A stretch of 64,000 nucleotides of DNA from Lysobacteraceae bacterium (GTDB lineage: Bacteria; Bdellovibrionota; UBA1018; JAGTJX01). Shown here one piece after another: positions 28,101 to 36,228 of the stretch (positions are counted from its first letter, which is position 1; each line of letters opens with the position of its first letter). Under the pieces are notes generated by a model. It saw only the letters and a program-made list of their open reading frames with translations, had not been told where the DNA came from and did not search any database. The translations under genes were made by a program, and so were the position numbers. The stretch spans positions 447,661-511,660 of the forward strand of contig JAGTJX010000002.1 of the NCBI GenBank assembly GCA_023657465.1, given 5' to 3'.

Positions 28101-29246
28101 TCACTTGAGACCTGTAATTTTTTTCGCACAATGTTCGCGGTATTTGGGCTGTACTAAGCTTACATAGTCCTTGGGATTGAGCTTGAGCTTTCCAATAAAT
28201 GCTAAGTAGTCCTTAATCCATTCATGGTAAGCGGTCTTCTTAGGATTGAATCTCTTTAAAGGGTGCTTGCCTGGATTCACCCAGAGCCAGTTAATGTAGG
28301 CATCAATGAAGGTATAGAGCTTGATGATGGTGTCTGCTGATTTCTGTGAAGGGAGTGAACGGAATTCTACAGTCTTGATTCCCATGGGGAACTTCTTGCA
28401 GAGACGATTCACGTTTACTGCGTGGTATTTATTGGCTCGGTCGTAATCACTGACCATGTCCGCATCGAATGTCTCACCATAAACATCGTGTTTCATCCGC
28501 TTGCAGAAGTCTGGATAAGTCTTAATCAGTTTCTTATCGATATCTTCGATGACAGCTTCGAACGCGAGTGTCTGACTCTCAGGCATCAATGAGAGTGGGG
28601 GTGCGTTTGAAGTGTCGTCCACCCAGAGAAGCCAGAGCTCTTGATGTCTATGGACCATTCCCAAGATGAAGTTTCTAAAATTTTCTGTGAGTTGGTTACG
28701 CACTCCGAAACTTGATTCAACTCCGACGTGTATTTGGGAGGATTCATCTTTAGGGGGATGAAGGTTGATCGAGTTTGCTAAATCAAAAATATCTTTCTGA
28801 ATGATATCTGAATACTTCTTCGCTTCTTCAAGAGTCATCGGCTTCAACTTGATCTCAACTGTCGCAGGATCAAGAGTGATGTCGTAATAGAATCCGTTTT
28901 TGTATTTCACCCTGTAGTTGGGGTATTCACTTGAAAGAAAGACGGTCTCTTTGTCATCACCCAGCAAAGAATACTCTGAATCGAATACTTCAACGACGGA
29001 ACAATTCTTGGTTTTAGCGCAGATTTTTTTCATCTTAGCAGCCCATTGTTCTTGAGCAGCTAGGTTTTCATCAGAGAGTCTTACTTGATTTTCTACAGTT
29101 CCATAGTTCGCATTCCATACAGTAGCGTTGGTGAACTCGAGCTCCGAGCTCATTGTGGGTTTGCGTTTGGCGGCCAAGGACGCAGTGGTGCTGGTCACGC
29201 AAAACAACAGGGCAGAAATCAGGCCTATGAACCTTGGATTCAGCAT
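28101..29246 (-). CDS. Exported amidoligase-like protein
   Basis: 381 residues. The N-terminus is a signal peptide (FIGLISALLFCVTSTTASLA). The rest has the marks of the putative amidoligase family (PF12224): SSELEFTNATVWN near the start, QIHVGVESSFGVRN, YHAVNVNRLCKKFPMGIKTV, then VEFRSLPSQKSADTIIKL and IDAYINWLW. These enzymes are related to gamma-glutamylcysteine ligase and join a carboxylate to an amine using ATP. Export is odd, because ATP is scarce outside the cytoplasm. It could be an inactive binding protein or modify the cell wall (inference). Confidence 0.6.
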   Translation of the reverse strand: MLNPRFIGLISALLFCVTSTTASLAAKRKPTMSSELEFTNATVWNANYGTVENQVRLSDENLAAQEQWAAKMKKICAKTKNCSVVEVFDSEYSLLGDDKETVFLSSEYPNYRVKYKNGFYYDITLDPATVEIKLKPMTLEEAKKYSDIIQKDIFDLANSINLHPPKDESSQIHVGVESSFGVRNQLTENFRNFILGMVHRHQELWLLWVDDTSNAPPLSLMPESQTLAFEAVIEDIDKKLIKTYPDFCKRMKHDVYGETFDADMVSDYDRANKYHAVNVNRLCKKFPMGIKTVEFRSLPSQKSADTIIKLYTFIDAYINWLWVNPGKHPLKRFNPKKTAYHEWIKDYLAFIGKLKLNPKDYVSLVQPKYREHCAKKITGLK

Positions 29247-29389
29247 ATCTCTCTAGCTTATCGACGTTGAGTAGGCGCTCTATGAGTTAAAAAAGAGCTA
29301 TGTTTTTGACGTTAAGCAGCGTGACGCTACGCGCAGAGCGTTGACCCCTGAGCGAACAAGCGGTATGACCAAACTTCTTCTCGTTCTGT

Positions 29390-29464
29390 TGGTGTGTAGC
29401 TCAGCGGGAGAGCATCCCCTTGACACGGGGAAGGTCGTAGGTTCAATCCCTATCACACCAACCA
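29390..29464 (+). tRNA. tRNA-Val (anticodon GAC), CCA encoded
   Basis: 75 bases. The acceptor stem pairs TGGTGTG with CACACCA. The D arm is GCTC...GAGC. The anticodon stem TCCCC/GGGGA carries the loop TTGACAC, giving anticodon GAC (valine). The T arm reads GTAGGTTCAATCCCTAT. The discriminator A and CCA follow. A U at position 1 is uncommon, but the stem is fully paired. Confidence 0.95.
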
Positions 29465-29626
29465 TTTTATTACGGTCTGTTTTCTGGCCAAAGGCGAAGC
29501 TTGCGAACCCAAAGCTGAATTCAAATTAAATATAAATGTTTTTAGATCTTCGAGATATCTTGAGGCGTCTAGAAATTTCCTGAGTTGGCTAATATCTGGC
29601 TAAGTTTTAGCTAAGCATAAATGATT

Positions 29627-30142
29627 TCAAACATCAGTATGAGCTATGTGATTTTTGCGAGCTTCTTCTTTGTAGCGATCCCACTGGGTGCCTAGAGTAG
29701 TGGTGTTGTCAGTTTTTAAAACGCCACCACCGTGCTTTCCTTTGTAGATCTGGTTATTCAGCAATTCAGAGAGCTCATTTTTTTGTTTATCGGTGTGTAT
29801 GATGCGATGTCGGTAGCAATCATTTTGCCCCTTGTGCTTGCCGTCACACCATATGTTTTCAAAATGAGCTAGATCTTTGCTTTCGAATTTTGGGATTTTA
29901 TTTGTTTCGCTCGTGAAGAATTTGCAAATTTGCTGATATACTTGAATTGTTGCTGGCAAAATATCGAATTTGTTTTTAGCAGGATTTTTTTCTTTCAATG
30001 TTATAGGTTTTCCGCTCATAGATTCATAGTAAGCATACTCGTAACCTTTGCATTCTTTGTATTGTGCTGTTGCTCTTGATGGTTCAGTAGAGAGAAAAAC
30101 AGTGAGTACCGATAAAGCTAAAAAACAGATGACTTTTTTCAT
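29627..30142 (-). CDS. Exported AT-rich protein of unknown function
   Basis: 171 residues. It has a signal peptide (MKKVICFLALSVLTVFLSTE, cleavage near SRA). The mature part is rich in Lys, Asn, His and Tyr and has four cysteines (ECKGYEYAY, QICKFF, IWCDGKHKGQNDCYRH). A histidine cluster near NDCYRHRIIHTDKQ recalls small exported nucleases or HNH-like folds (RHRIIHTD), but this is weak. Base composition is visibly AT-richer than the flanks. It lies 160 bases downstream of the tRNA-Val, on the opposite strand. Confidence 0.55.
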   Translation of the reverse strand: MKKVICFLALSVLTVFLSTEPSRATAQYKECKGYEYAYYESMSGKPITLKEKNPAKNKFDILPATIQVYQQICKFFTSETNKIPKFESKDLAHFENIWCDGKHKGQNDCYRHRIIHTDKQKNELSELLNNQIYKGKHGGGVLKTDNTTTLGTQWDRYKEEARKNHIAHTDV

Positions 30143-30306
30143 AGAATACTCCTAGGGCTCTAGCGGCCTAGTGCACTGATCTCTTTAGTAAAAAGAGCTT
30201 CGACCTCGTGAGAAAAAACTGTCACTGCGTCTCACTGCGTTTTTTGGAAAAATTCTTGTGTATTCATGATCCTGAGTTCAAAAAGGCTATATAAGTGAAA
30301 ATATTG

Positions 30307-31168
30307 TCATATGACTTGCCTTTCGTTTAAATGATCTAAGAGTGATTTTAAAATTGTTTTCATGTATCGACGGTTAAATAGAGGCACGTGCCCACCATTC
30401 CAATGAAACCAAAATTCAAGATGGTCATTGGATAAACAGTTTTGAGATTGAGATAAATGAAAGTCTTTATCTAAACGACTTGCTGTAAAATTTTGCTTGG
30501 TATCGAAACTGGGCTCATCACAACCTAATGCTTCTTGGTATTTCTTCAAGAAAGACTCAACAGGATAGGCTTCAGCTTTTCCAAGTTTAAAATTTGGATC
30601 ATTAAATGGAAAACGTTTTATCGTTTTTTCCGTGCGCTATAATCACTTTGATTTTCTCTAGAAGATGACATTCTTTTAAATTGGCTCCAGGATTACCTGC
30701 AAAAGCAAAAAATTCGTCTATTTTCTCACCACCTTTGCAAGCGTAGTGATGTGACATGAAGGCCCCGTTTGAATGACCGATCAGTGAGACTTTATTGATA
30801 TTTTTAGTTTTTTTGTATTGAGAAATGAGCTCATCTAAAAAATGGATATCATCAGGACCATCATTATAAAAATCACAGCAAGCATCACCCGCATTCCAAA
30901 ACCGCTGATTTTTTTTATTAACGGATCCAGAAGGAATGACAAAATGAAAACCCATTTTCTTAACGAACTCTCCTATAGGATAGTAGAGTTTGATGAATCC
31001 CACAGATGTTTTAAAAGAACGGAGTAAAATGATTAGTTTATCGGTTTCTTTTATTGAGAATTTTTCAATGATAGGTCTATCAGGATATTGAGTCAGGTGA
31101 GTTCTTTTAGCATGCACAGTAGGTGAGGCTATTAATACAACTAATTAGACCAACAAAGGCATGGGCAT
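30307..31168 (-). pseudogene. Exported esterase (PHB-depolymerase/feruloyl-esterase type), doubly broken
   Basis: The natural start is ATG 31168 or 31162. A signal peptide (MPMPLLV, stop, LVVLIASPTVHA) contains a TAA at 31145-31147. After it the frame runs KRTHLTQYPDRPIIEK, the nucleophile elbow SLIGHSNGAFMSHHYACKG and AFAGNPGA to AHGKNDKTFSI, then stops at 30602. Dropping one T from the TTTT at 30610-30613 restores DKTFPFNDPNFKLGKAEAYP and continues into the C-terminal frame with the catalytic His in FWFHWNGGHVPLFN. One nonsense codon and one base insertion break it. It lies in the AT-rich patch beside the tRNA. Confidence 0.75.
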
Positions 31169-31293
31169 TATCTACAATTATTAAGTAAAATCCTCAAGTT
31201 TTGAGTTCATTTAACTATCCAATGTGTCTTTAGGTTGATCCTGAGGTTTAATATTTTGTTAGGATTAAAGTTTCGGACTAGTTTTCAGGTGAG

Positions 31294-31797
31294 ATGTACT
31301 TTAGCTTAGTACATATGGTTACTATTTTTCTGTTCATTTTACAGATATACGCTGAGAATAAACCGCTCATGGAACCTGGAACTGAAGTTACTGTCTTAAA
31401 ATATTTTAGTAACTCTGAATGTTTTACTAAAAAAAATGGTAACACAGTTTATGGTTCTCTGGATTTTAATAATGGAGAACCTCCCACGTGCACACCTACA
31501 AGAAGTGGGCTTAAGGCTGCTTGGAGAGATTACCTAAGCCTATCATACACTTTACATTTTATAAAAGATGATGTTCCTACATCACTGAATTCTGATCAAA
31601 TGAATGAAGTTTTTTGCATTACCAAAAAACCAAGACTTGGTCGCACTGAAATTATTGATTTTGAAAAAAGTGAAAAATGCCCTTTTTCAGCTTTAGAGTG
31701 TCATCCTGAAGGAATGACAAGCTCTCTCATATCGAAAAGCTCTGTGATGTATAATTTTAAAGGATATTTACTGTTTAAAGAAAAGAAAAATCAGTGA
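31294..31797 (+). CDS. Small exported AT-rich protein of unknown function
   Basis: 167 residues. It has a hydrophobic N-terminus (LVHMVTIFLFILQIYAENK) acting as a signal peptide, with the ribosome site AGGTGAG. The mature part has five cysteines and no recognisable motif (SECFTKKNGNTVYGSLDF, CPFSALECHPEG). It overlaps the next gene by 4 bases. Base composition is AT-rich like its left neighbours but unlike its right ones. Confidence 0.55.
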   Translation: MYFSLVHMVTIFLFILQIYAENKPLMEPGTEVTVLKYFSNSECFTKKNGNTVYGSLDFNNGEPPTCTPTRSGLKAAWRDYLSLSYTLHFIKDDVPTSLNSDQMNEVFCITKKPRLGRTEIIDFEKSEKCPFSALECHPEGMTSSLISKSSVMYNFKGYLLFKEKKNQ

Positions 31798-32378
31798 GTT
31801 GTCTCCATTCTTTCTTCCTTGTACTTAGTTTTTTTATGATCGACCCTTCCCTGGCATCTGAAAAAAAACTCATATTAGGTGTGGGTCTTCTCTCTCAAAA
31901 CTTCTCTCGAGTTTCAGGCGGTGTATCAGGAAATCCAGGCCTTGGGACGATCTATCCCGAAGTGCATCTCAGTTATGACTTATTCATTGGAGCAGGTTAT
32001 TCGCTTTCTCCTTGGGTGCTCTACACTCCGATGCTGAGGATTTCACGAGATGGAGGAGACACGACCAATGTTCTTGCTTTGGCACTCCGACTCAAGAAGG
32101 ATCTCTCTTCTAGCCTGTCGGCCAATCTCGGAGTAGGTGAGTTCATCTACAGAATGTATGGTCCGGGAGGGACTACAACTCTTAATAATGGTAATAGTAC
32201 TGCAACCTTCGCACTTCCTTCGGGTTCAGTTGCTTCGACTCTCTTCACAGTGAATACAGGGTTTGGGTTTGCTTTTAGTGAAACCTGGAGAACTGATCTG
32301 GACATGATGGTAGTGAACTTATTCTCAGCGAAGCGAGCATTCAACGCAGTTCTCTCCGTGGGGTATGGGATATTATGA
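31794..32378 (+). CDS. Small outer-membrane beta-barrel-like protein
   Basis: 194 residues from a GTG that overlaps the previous stop (GTGA). It has a signal peptide (SCLHSFFLVLSFFMIDPSLA). The mature part is made of glycine-rich amphipathic strands (LILGVGLLSQNFSRVSGG, GAGYSLSPWVLYTPMLRI, TLFTVNTGFGFAFSETWR) and closes with VLSVGYGIL. An outer-membrane barrel is likely, but no family was recognised. It is followed by the matrixin gene with a 4-base overlap. Confidence 0.6.
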   Translation: MSCLHSFFLVLSFFMIDPSLASEKKLILGVGLLSQNFSRVSGGVSGNPGLGTIYPEVHLSYDLFIGAGYSLSPWVLYTPMLRISRDGGDTTNVLALALRLKKDLSSSLSANLGVGEFIYRMYGPGGTTTLNNGNSTATFALPSGSVASTLFTVNTGFGFAFSETWRTDLDMMVVNLFSAKRAFNAVLSVGYGIL

Positions 32379-33133
32379 TGCTGTTTCTATTACTCTCGGT
32401 ACTCAACTCACAGGCTTTCACTTTAATATCAACCGGAAACGTCGGATGGCAAACTTCTACTCTCACGTTCAATGTGGATACAACCTGTAATAATTATTTG
32501 GGAGCAGTGAATGCAGCAATGAATTCCGCAATCTCACTTTGGACGAATGCACCTACAGCAAACCTCACTCTTGCAATAGGATCTACCGTAACTTTTTCAG
32601 GAACACTCAGTCAATATGTGGGCACAAGCGCGACACTGGTTGCTCCAGCAGGCAATCCCACGATTATTTGTTCTACTACTTTCAGTACCGATACAGGCAT
32701 CGCTGCTAATTCGGGAATTCCTGGAGTCGCTGGAGCGTTTAATATTAGTTCAGGACGAATCCAAGGAGGACTCCTTGTTCTCAATGTTCAGAGTGGTGAC
32801 AACGCAAACATCACCACCATGAACTCTACTGTTGTGGCAGTGATCGTTGCTCATGAGATGGGACATATTCTAGGATTAGGCCACTCAGGAGATACATCAG
32901 CTCTCATGTACTACGATGCTTCAGCCAAAAACGTACTCAGCCTAGGGCAAGACGATGTGGATGGAATTTCATTCCTCTATCCAAGGCAAGAGCCCAGAGA
33001 TAAGGTGTTTGGTTGTGCTACTATTGAAAATATTAATTCCGGCAGTGGAGGCGGGACGAGTCTTCCTCTTCTGTTTGAGTTTGTTTTATTACTCACCATC
33101 ATAAGATTAGGAATCCGAAATGCAAAAACGTAG
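32375..33133 (+). CDS. Matrixin-like zinc metalloprotease with C-terminal anchor
   Basis: 252 residues. It has a signal peptide (LFLLLSVLNSQAFT). The metzincin zinc site HEMGHILGLGHS lies at 160-171, and the Met turn is in ALMYYDAS. A typical matrixin end (LGQDDVDGISFLYPRQEP) follows. The last 40 residues read FGCATIENINSGSGGGTSLP, then a hydrophobic helix LLFEFVLLLTIIRLG and a basic end. This three-part tail looks like a GlyGly-CTERM-type sorting signal or a C-terminal membrane anchor. The gene's end overlaps ltaE by 14 bases. Confidence 0.8.
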   Translation: MMLFLLLSVLNSQAFTLISTGNVGWQTSTLTFNVDTTCNNYLGAVNAAMNSAISLWTNAPTANLTLAIGSTVTFSGTLSQYVGTSATLVAPAGNPTIICSTTFSTDTGIAANSGIPGVAGAFNISSGRIQGGLLVLNVQSGDNANITTMNSTVVAVIVAHEMGHILGLGHSGDTSALMYYDASAKNVLSLGQDDVDGISFLYPRQEPRDKVFGCATIENINSGSGGGTSLPLLFEFVLLLTIIRLGIRNAKT

Positions 33134-34148
33134 CTTTGCTAGTGACAACAATGCTGGAATTCATCCGCAAGTTTTAGAGGCAATCTCTCAAGTGAACCAA
33201 GGTCACGCTCTCGCCTATGGCAATGATGACTATACGAAGTCAGTATTAGAGAAATTTCAGAAACTATTCAGAAGACCTATCAAAGCTCATTTTGTGTTTA
33301 ATGGTACTTCTGCCAATGTTCTGGGATTGAGCGCGATTACTAAACCTCATCACGCCATCTTCTGTGCAGAGACTGCGCACATTCAAGTCGATGAGTGTGG
33401 CGCTCCAGAGATGTTCACAGGCTGTAAGCTCGTAGATATCCCCACAGTGAACGGCAAACTCACTGTAGAGCTCATTCGCCCCCACTTAAAAGGTGTAGGG
33501 GATCAGCACCATGTTCAGCCACGAGTGATCTCGATTGCTCAGTCGACTGAACTCGGAACGGTGTATACCCGTGCGGAGATCAAGGCACTTGCAGATTTTG
33601 CTCATGAGAATGACATGTACCTTCACATGGATGGTGCGCGGATTGCGAACGCTGTCGCATTGATTGGTAAACCCCTTCGTACTTTCACTCAAGATGTGGG
33701 AGTAGATATCCTCTCCTTTGGTGGGACTAAGAACGGAATACTAGCTGGAGAGGCAGTTTTATTTCTCAACCCTAAGCTTGCGAAGGATTTTCTCTTTGTG
33801 CGGAAGCAGGGCATGCAGCTTGCATCTAAAATGAGATTCATCGCAGTTCAGTTTGATGCTCTATTGACCAAAAACCTTTGGATAGAGAATGCCACTCATG
33901 CAAACAGAATGGCAAAGCTCCTGGAGAAAGAAATCAAATCCAAAACAAAGATCAAGATCACACAACCTGTAGACGCTAATGCGGTTTTCGCTATTGTACC
34001 CAAGACGCTGATTGCGAAGTTGCAGAAGAAAACATTTTTCTATGTATGGAATGACCACACTTTAGAAGTGAGGTGGATGTGTTCATTTGATACGGTAGCC
34101 TCTGATATTCATGAGTTTGTGAAGCTCATTCAGGATTATTCAAAATGA
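33120..34148 (+). CDS. ltaE: Low-specificity threonine aldolase
   Basis: 342 residues. A fold-type I PLP enzyme that splits threonine to glycine and acetaldehyde. Seen: FASDNNAGIHPQVLEAI, FVFNGTSANVLGL, the catalytic aromatic region AETAHIQVDECGAPE, YLHMDGARIANA and the PLP-binding Lys in LSFGGTKNGILAGEAV. The length is typical. It overlaps both neighbours and so belongs to one transcript with the matrixin and K+ channel genes. Confidence 0.88.
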   Translation: MQKRSFASDNNAGIHPQVLEAISQVNQGHALAYGNDDYTKSVLEKFQKLFRRPIKAHFVFNGTSANVLGLSAITKPHHAIFCAETAHIQVDECGAPEMFTGCKLVDIPTVNGKLTVELIRPHLKGVGDQHHVQPRVISIAQSTELGTVYTRAEIKALADFAHENDMYLHMDGARIANAVALIGKPLRTFTQDVGVDILSFGGTKNGILAGEAVLFLNPKLAKDFLFVRKQGMQLASKMRFIAVQFDALLTKNLWIENATHANRMAKLLEKEIKSKTKIKITQPVDANAVFAIVPKTLIAKLQKKTFFYVWNDHTLEVRWMCSFDTVASDIHEFVKLIQDYSK

Positions 34149-34513
34149 TTCAAATTTTTAAGCGGCACCATAGTTATATGTGGGGGTACATGAGAAGTTT
34201 AGTTATTCACCTCTTCAAACGTCCTGTATTTCCGTTTCTTGTTGGAACATCGATCACTTTGATTTCACTCTTCAGTTGTATAATCTATCTATTGGAGAGT
34301 GGGGTGAATCCCATGGTGAAGACTTTTGGTGATGCTCTGTATTTGAGTATCGCGCTACTCACGACAGTAGGTTTAGGTGATGTTCATCCCGTGACACCGT
34401 TCGGAAAAACCGTAACGGCTCTGATGATGATGCTTGGAGCTTTTCTGTTTGTTTCATTCACAGGTGTGATTTCTTCGTCACTTCATGCCATTGAAAAGAA
34501 GTTAGAAAAATAA
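34145..34513 (+). CDS. Two-helix potassium channel pore protein
   Basis: 122 residues. Two membrane helices (FLVGTSITLISLFSCIIYLL and VTALMMMLGAFLFVSFTGVI) surround a pore helix and the filter TTVGLGDVHPVT, a TVGxGD potassium selectivity filter with Leu in place of Tyr. This is an Ion_trans_2-type pore module without a regulatory domain. It would act as a tetramer in the inner membrane. It overlaps the ltaE stop by 4 bases. Confidence 0.8.
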   Translation: MIQIFKRHHSYMWGYMRSLVIHLFKRPVFPFLVGTSITLISLFSCIIYLLESGVNPMVKTFGDALYLSIALLTTVGLGDVHPVTPFGKTVTALMMMLGAFLFVSFTGVISSSLHAIEKKLEK

Positions 34514-34673
34514 ATCTTTAGTTATTCATTAAACGCATAGCAAACATAGGAACTATGCATTTCACAGTTTTGAGATCATTCGTTACATCCTCGTTTGTCC
34601 CAAGATGTTGAATTAAAGTGATTTAGCCTGCTCGGGATTGATTAAATAAAAGAAATATTTGAGGATAATTAAA

Positions 34674-35147
34674 ATGAAAGCACTAGCAGTAGTAATGATG
34701 GCAGGAATGATTCTCGGTTCACAAGTTGCAAAAGCAGATGGCTTCATCTGTGAAGACTATGACCAGACGTTGAAGATTAAAGTTTTTCACAACGTGATGG
34801 CGAAAAAAGGCACGCGAAATGCTGCAAAGCTCATTGTGTCTGATCCACGCGTAGCAAATGGTCGCAAGACAATCGCTACTTTTGACCAAGCTGACGGATT
34901 GCTCACCAGCAAAGAATTAGTTTATACAGCGGACGTCGACCTCAGATACAAAAACTCATCACGAAAAGGTGAGCTCATTGGTGGAACAAAGCTCGGCGAA
35001 ATTGACTTCATCGAATTATTCGTAGATTTCTCATACAATCAACCTCTTAAAAACTTCGAAGAAGCAGACGCTTTTTTGCGCCTCACAAAACGAAGCGGCA
35101 AAGAACTTGAGATTGACTTGGTTTGTGCTCGCTACTTGAAGAATTAA
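34674..35147 (+). CDS. Small exported protein of unknown function
   Basis: 157 residues from ATG 34674, with GAGG upstream. It has a signal peptide (MKALAVVMMAGMILGSQVAKA). The mature part has two cysteines (GFICEDYDQ near the start and DLVCARYLKN at the end), a likely disulfide. It has beta strands (TLKIKVFHNVMAKKGTRNAA, FIELFVDFSYNQPL). No family was recognised, but this small exported beta protein type is common in predatory bacteria. A clear terminator follows the stop. Confidence 0.6.
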   Translation: MKALAVVMMAGMILGSQVAKADGFICEDYDQTLKIKVFHNVMAKKGTRNAAKLIVSDPRVANGRKTIATFDQADGLLTSKELVYTADVDLRYKNSSRKGELIGGTKLGEIDFIELFVDFSYNQPLKNFEEADAFLRLTKRSGKELEIDLVCARYLKN

Positions 35148-35163
35148 GTAGTGAACCTGAACG

Positions 35164-35195
35164 CCCACTCATGAGAAATCATGGGTGGGTTTTTT
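35164..35195 (+). terminator. Rho-independent terminator
   Basis: Arms CCCACTCATGA and TCATGGGTGGG (one G-T pair) enclose a GAAA loop, followed by TTTTTT. It ends the + transcript of the exported protein gene. Its T-run touches the stop of the convergent permease gene at 35194. Confidence 0.85.
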
Positions 35196-36057
35196 ATGCC
35201 TTTTTTTCTGTGAAGATGACTCTCAGTCCAATGAAGATCAGGGTGGCGCCCATGATCATCGCAGGTTGAATCATCTCGCCTAAGAAAATGACTCCGAAAC
35301 TCATTCCGAATACAGGTACCAAGAAGGTGACGAGTACAGCTCGGTTCATTCCAATTTTCTGAACGAGATTATAAAAAATCAGAAACGCAATCGCAGTACA
35401 CACGATGGACAAAGTGAGAAGTGAGAGTGTGGTCTTCAGAGTAGGTAAGTGATTAGGCAGATTAGCTAGACCTAGTGGAAGAAGAATCGCAGTGGCAATC
35501 AGCATTCCGCCTGTAGTGAGATTGAGTGTCGGTACAGTGGAAGCGAAACACTTCACGTAGTTGGCTGTGAATCCGTAGCTAAGTGCTGCAAATGAACATC
35601 CCAGGAATGCGAGCGTTGTTCCTAAGCTGAATTCTAATCCACCCGCTCTCGTCATCCAGATCACGCCAAGAATTCCTAAGCCTATTCCAAAAAGAGCACG
35701 TGAGGTGATTCGCTCCCGATAAATAGCAGCGCCTAAGATCGCAGTCCAGAAGGGGACAGTCGCATTCAAAATTGCAAGATAAGCTGAAGGAAGAAACTTA
35801 GCTCCGTAAGAAAAAAGAAACATCGGAGCTGCGAGATTGCAGATACCGACTACAGCATAATGTTTCCAGTTCTTACTCCAGTGGAGTTGTTTGCGAGTGC
35901 TTGTAGTGTAGATCCATAAAATGACTGCGCCGATTGCGACTCGAGAAGAAGCGACTGCGAAAACACCCACATCAGGCACAGCAATGCGCTGGAAAATAAA
36001 TGAGCCACCCCAAATAACAGAAAGAGCGAGAAGACTGAAGAGATCTATTTGGCGCAT
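35194..36057 (-). CDS. EamA/DMT-family transporter
   Basis: 287 residues with ten hydrophobic segments and the two EamA repeats (LSVIWGGSFIFQRIA... and LAFLGCSFAALSYGFTANYV). It is a drug/metabolite exporter-type inner-membrane protein with unknown substrate. It starts beside the partial copy of the palindromic repeat. Confidence 0.85.
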   Translation of the reverse strand: MRQIDLFSLLALSVIWGGSFIFQRIAVPDVGVFAVASSRVAIGAVILWIYTTSTRKQLHWSKNWKHYAVVGICNLAAPMFLFSYGAKFLPSAYLAILNATVPFWTAILGAAIYRERITSRALFGIGLGILGVIWMTRAGGLEFSLGTTLAFLGCSFAALSYGFTANYVKCFASTVPTLNLTTGGMLIATAILLPLGLANLPNHLPTLKTTLSLLTLSIVCTAIAFLIFYNLVQKIGMNRAVLVTFLVPVFGMSFGVIFLGEMIQPAMIMGATLIFIGLRVIFTEKKA

Positions 36058-36200
36058 TTCTTATTCATACTTGGTTATACGAAAAATGTATAGCTACACA
36101 GCCTTCATCCGCTTCCTCAGAATAAAAATGGGAAGTGCATGCGAAGCAGGAGCTGTACTCAATAGCGAGCACTTGCAGGATAGGCGTGAGTAATAAGAAA
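36058..36200. repeat. Long palindromic repeat, partial copy 3
   Basis: Bases 36104-36164 (TTCATCCGCTTCCTCAG..., GTGCATGCGAAGCAGGAGCT, GTACTC) match the right half of copy 1 at about 19284-19350 (CTCATCCGCTTCTT..., GTACATGCGAAGCACGAGCT, GTACTC). The segment is flanked by short inverted ends (TTTCTTATT before, AATAAGAAA after). It lacks the left-half motifs and the 16-base conserved terminus. It lies between the EamA start and the end of a lipoprotein gene. The exact edges are uncertain. Confidence 0.65.
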
Positions 36201-36228
36201 TATATTAGAGATGCGAGCCCGAGTGAGC

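Noticed and set aside
29465..29626. Intergenic stretch after tRNA-Val as an attachment site
   Set aside because: No copy of the tRNA 3' end was found downstream within the AT-rich patch.
34514..34673. Intergenic region with GCATAG/CTATGC inverted repeat
   Set aside because: Arms of six bases with a 12-base loop and no T-run are too weak to call a terminator or operator.
35548..35562. ACTTCACGTAG inside the EamA gene, like the terminus of the palindromic repeat
   Set aside because: It lies in intact coding sequence (reads YVKC) with no partner arm nearby.
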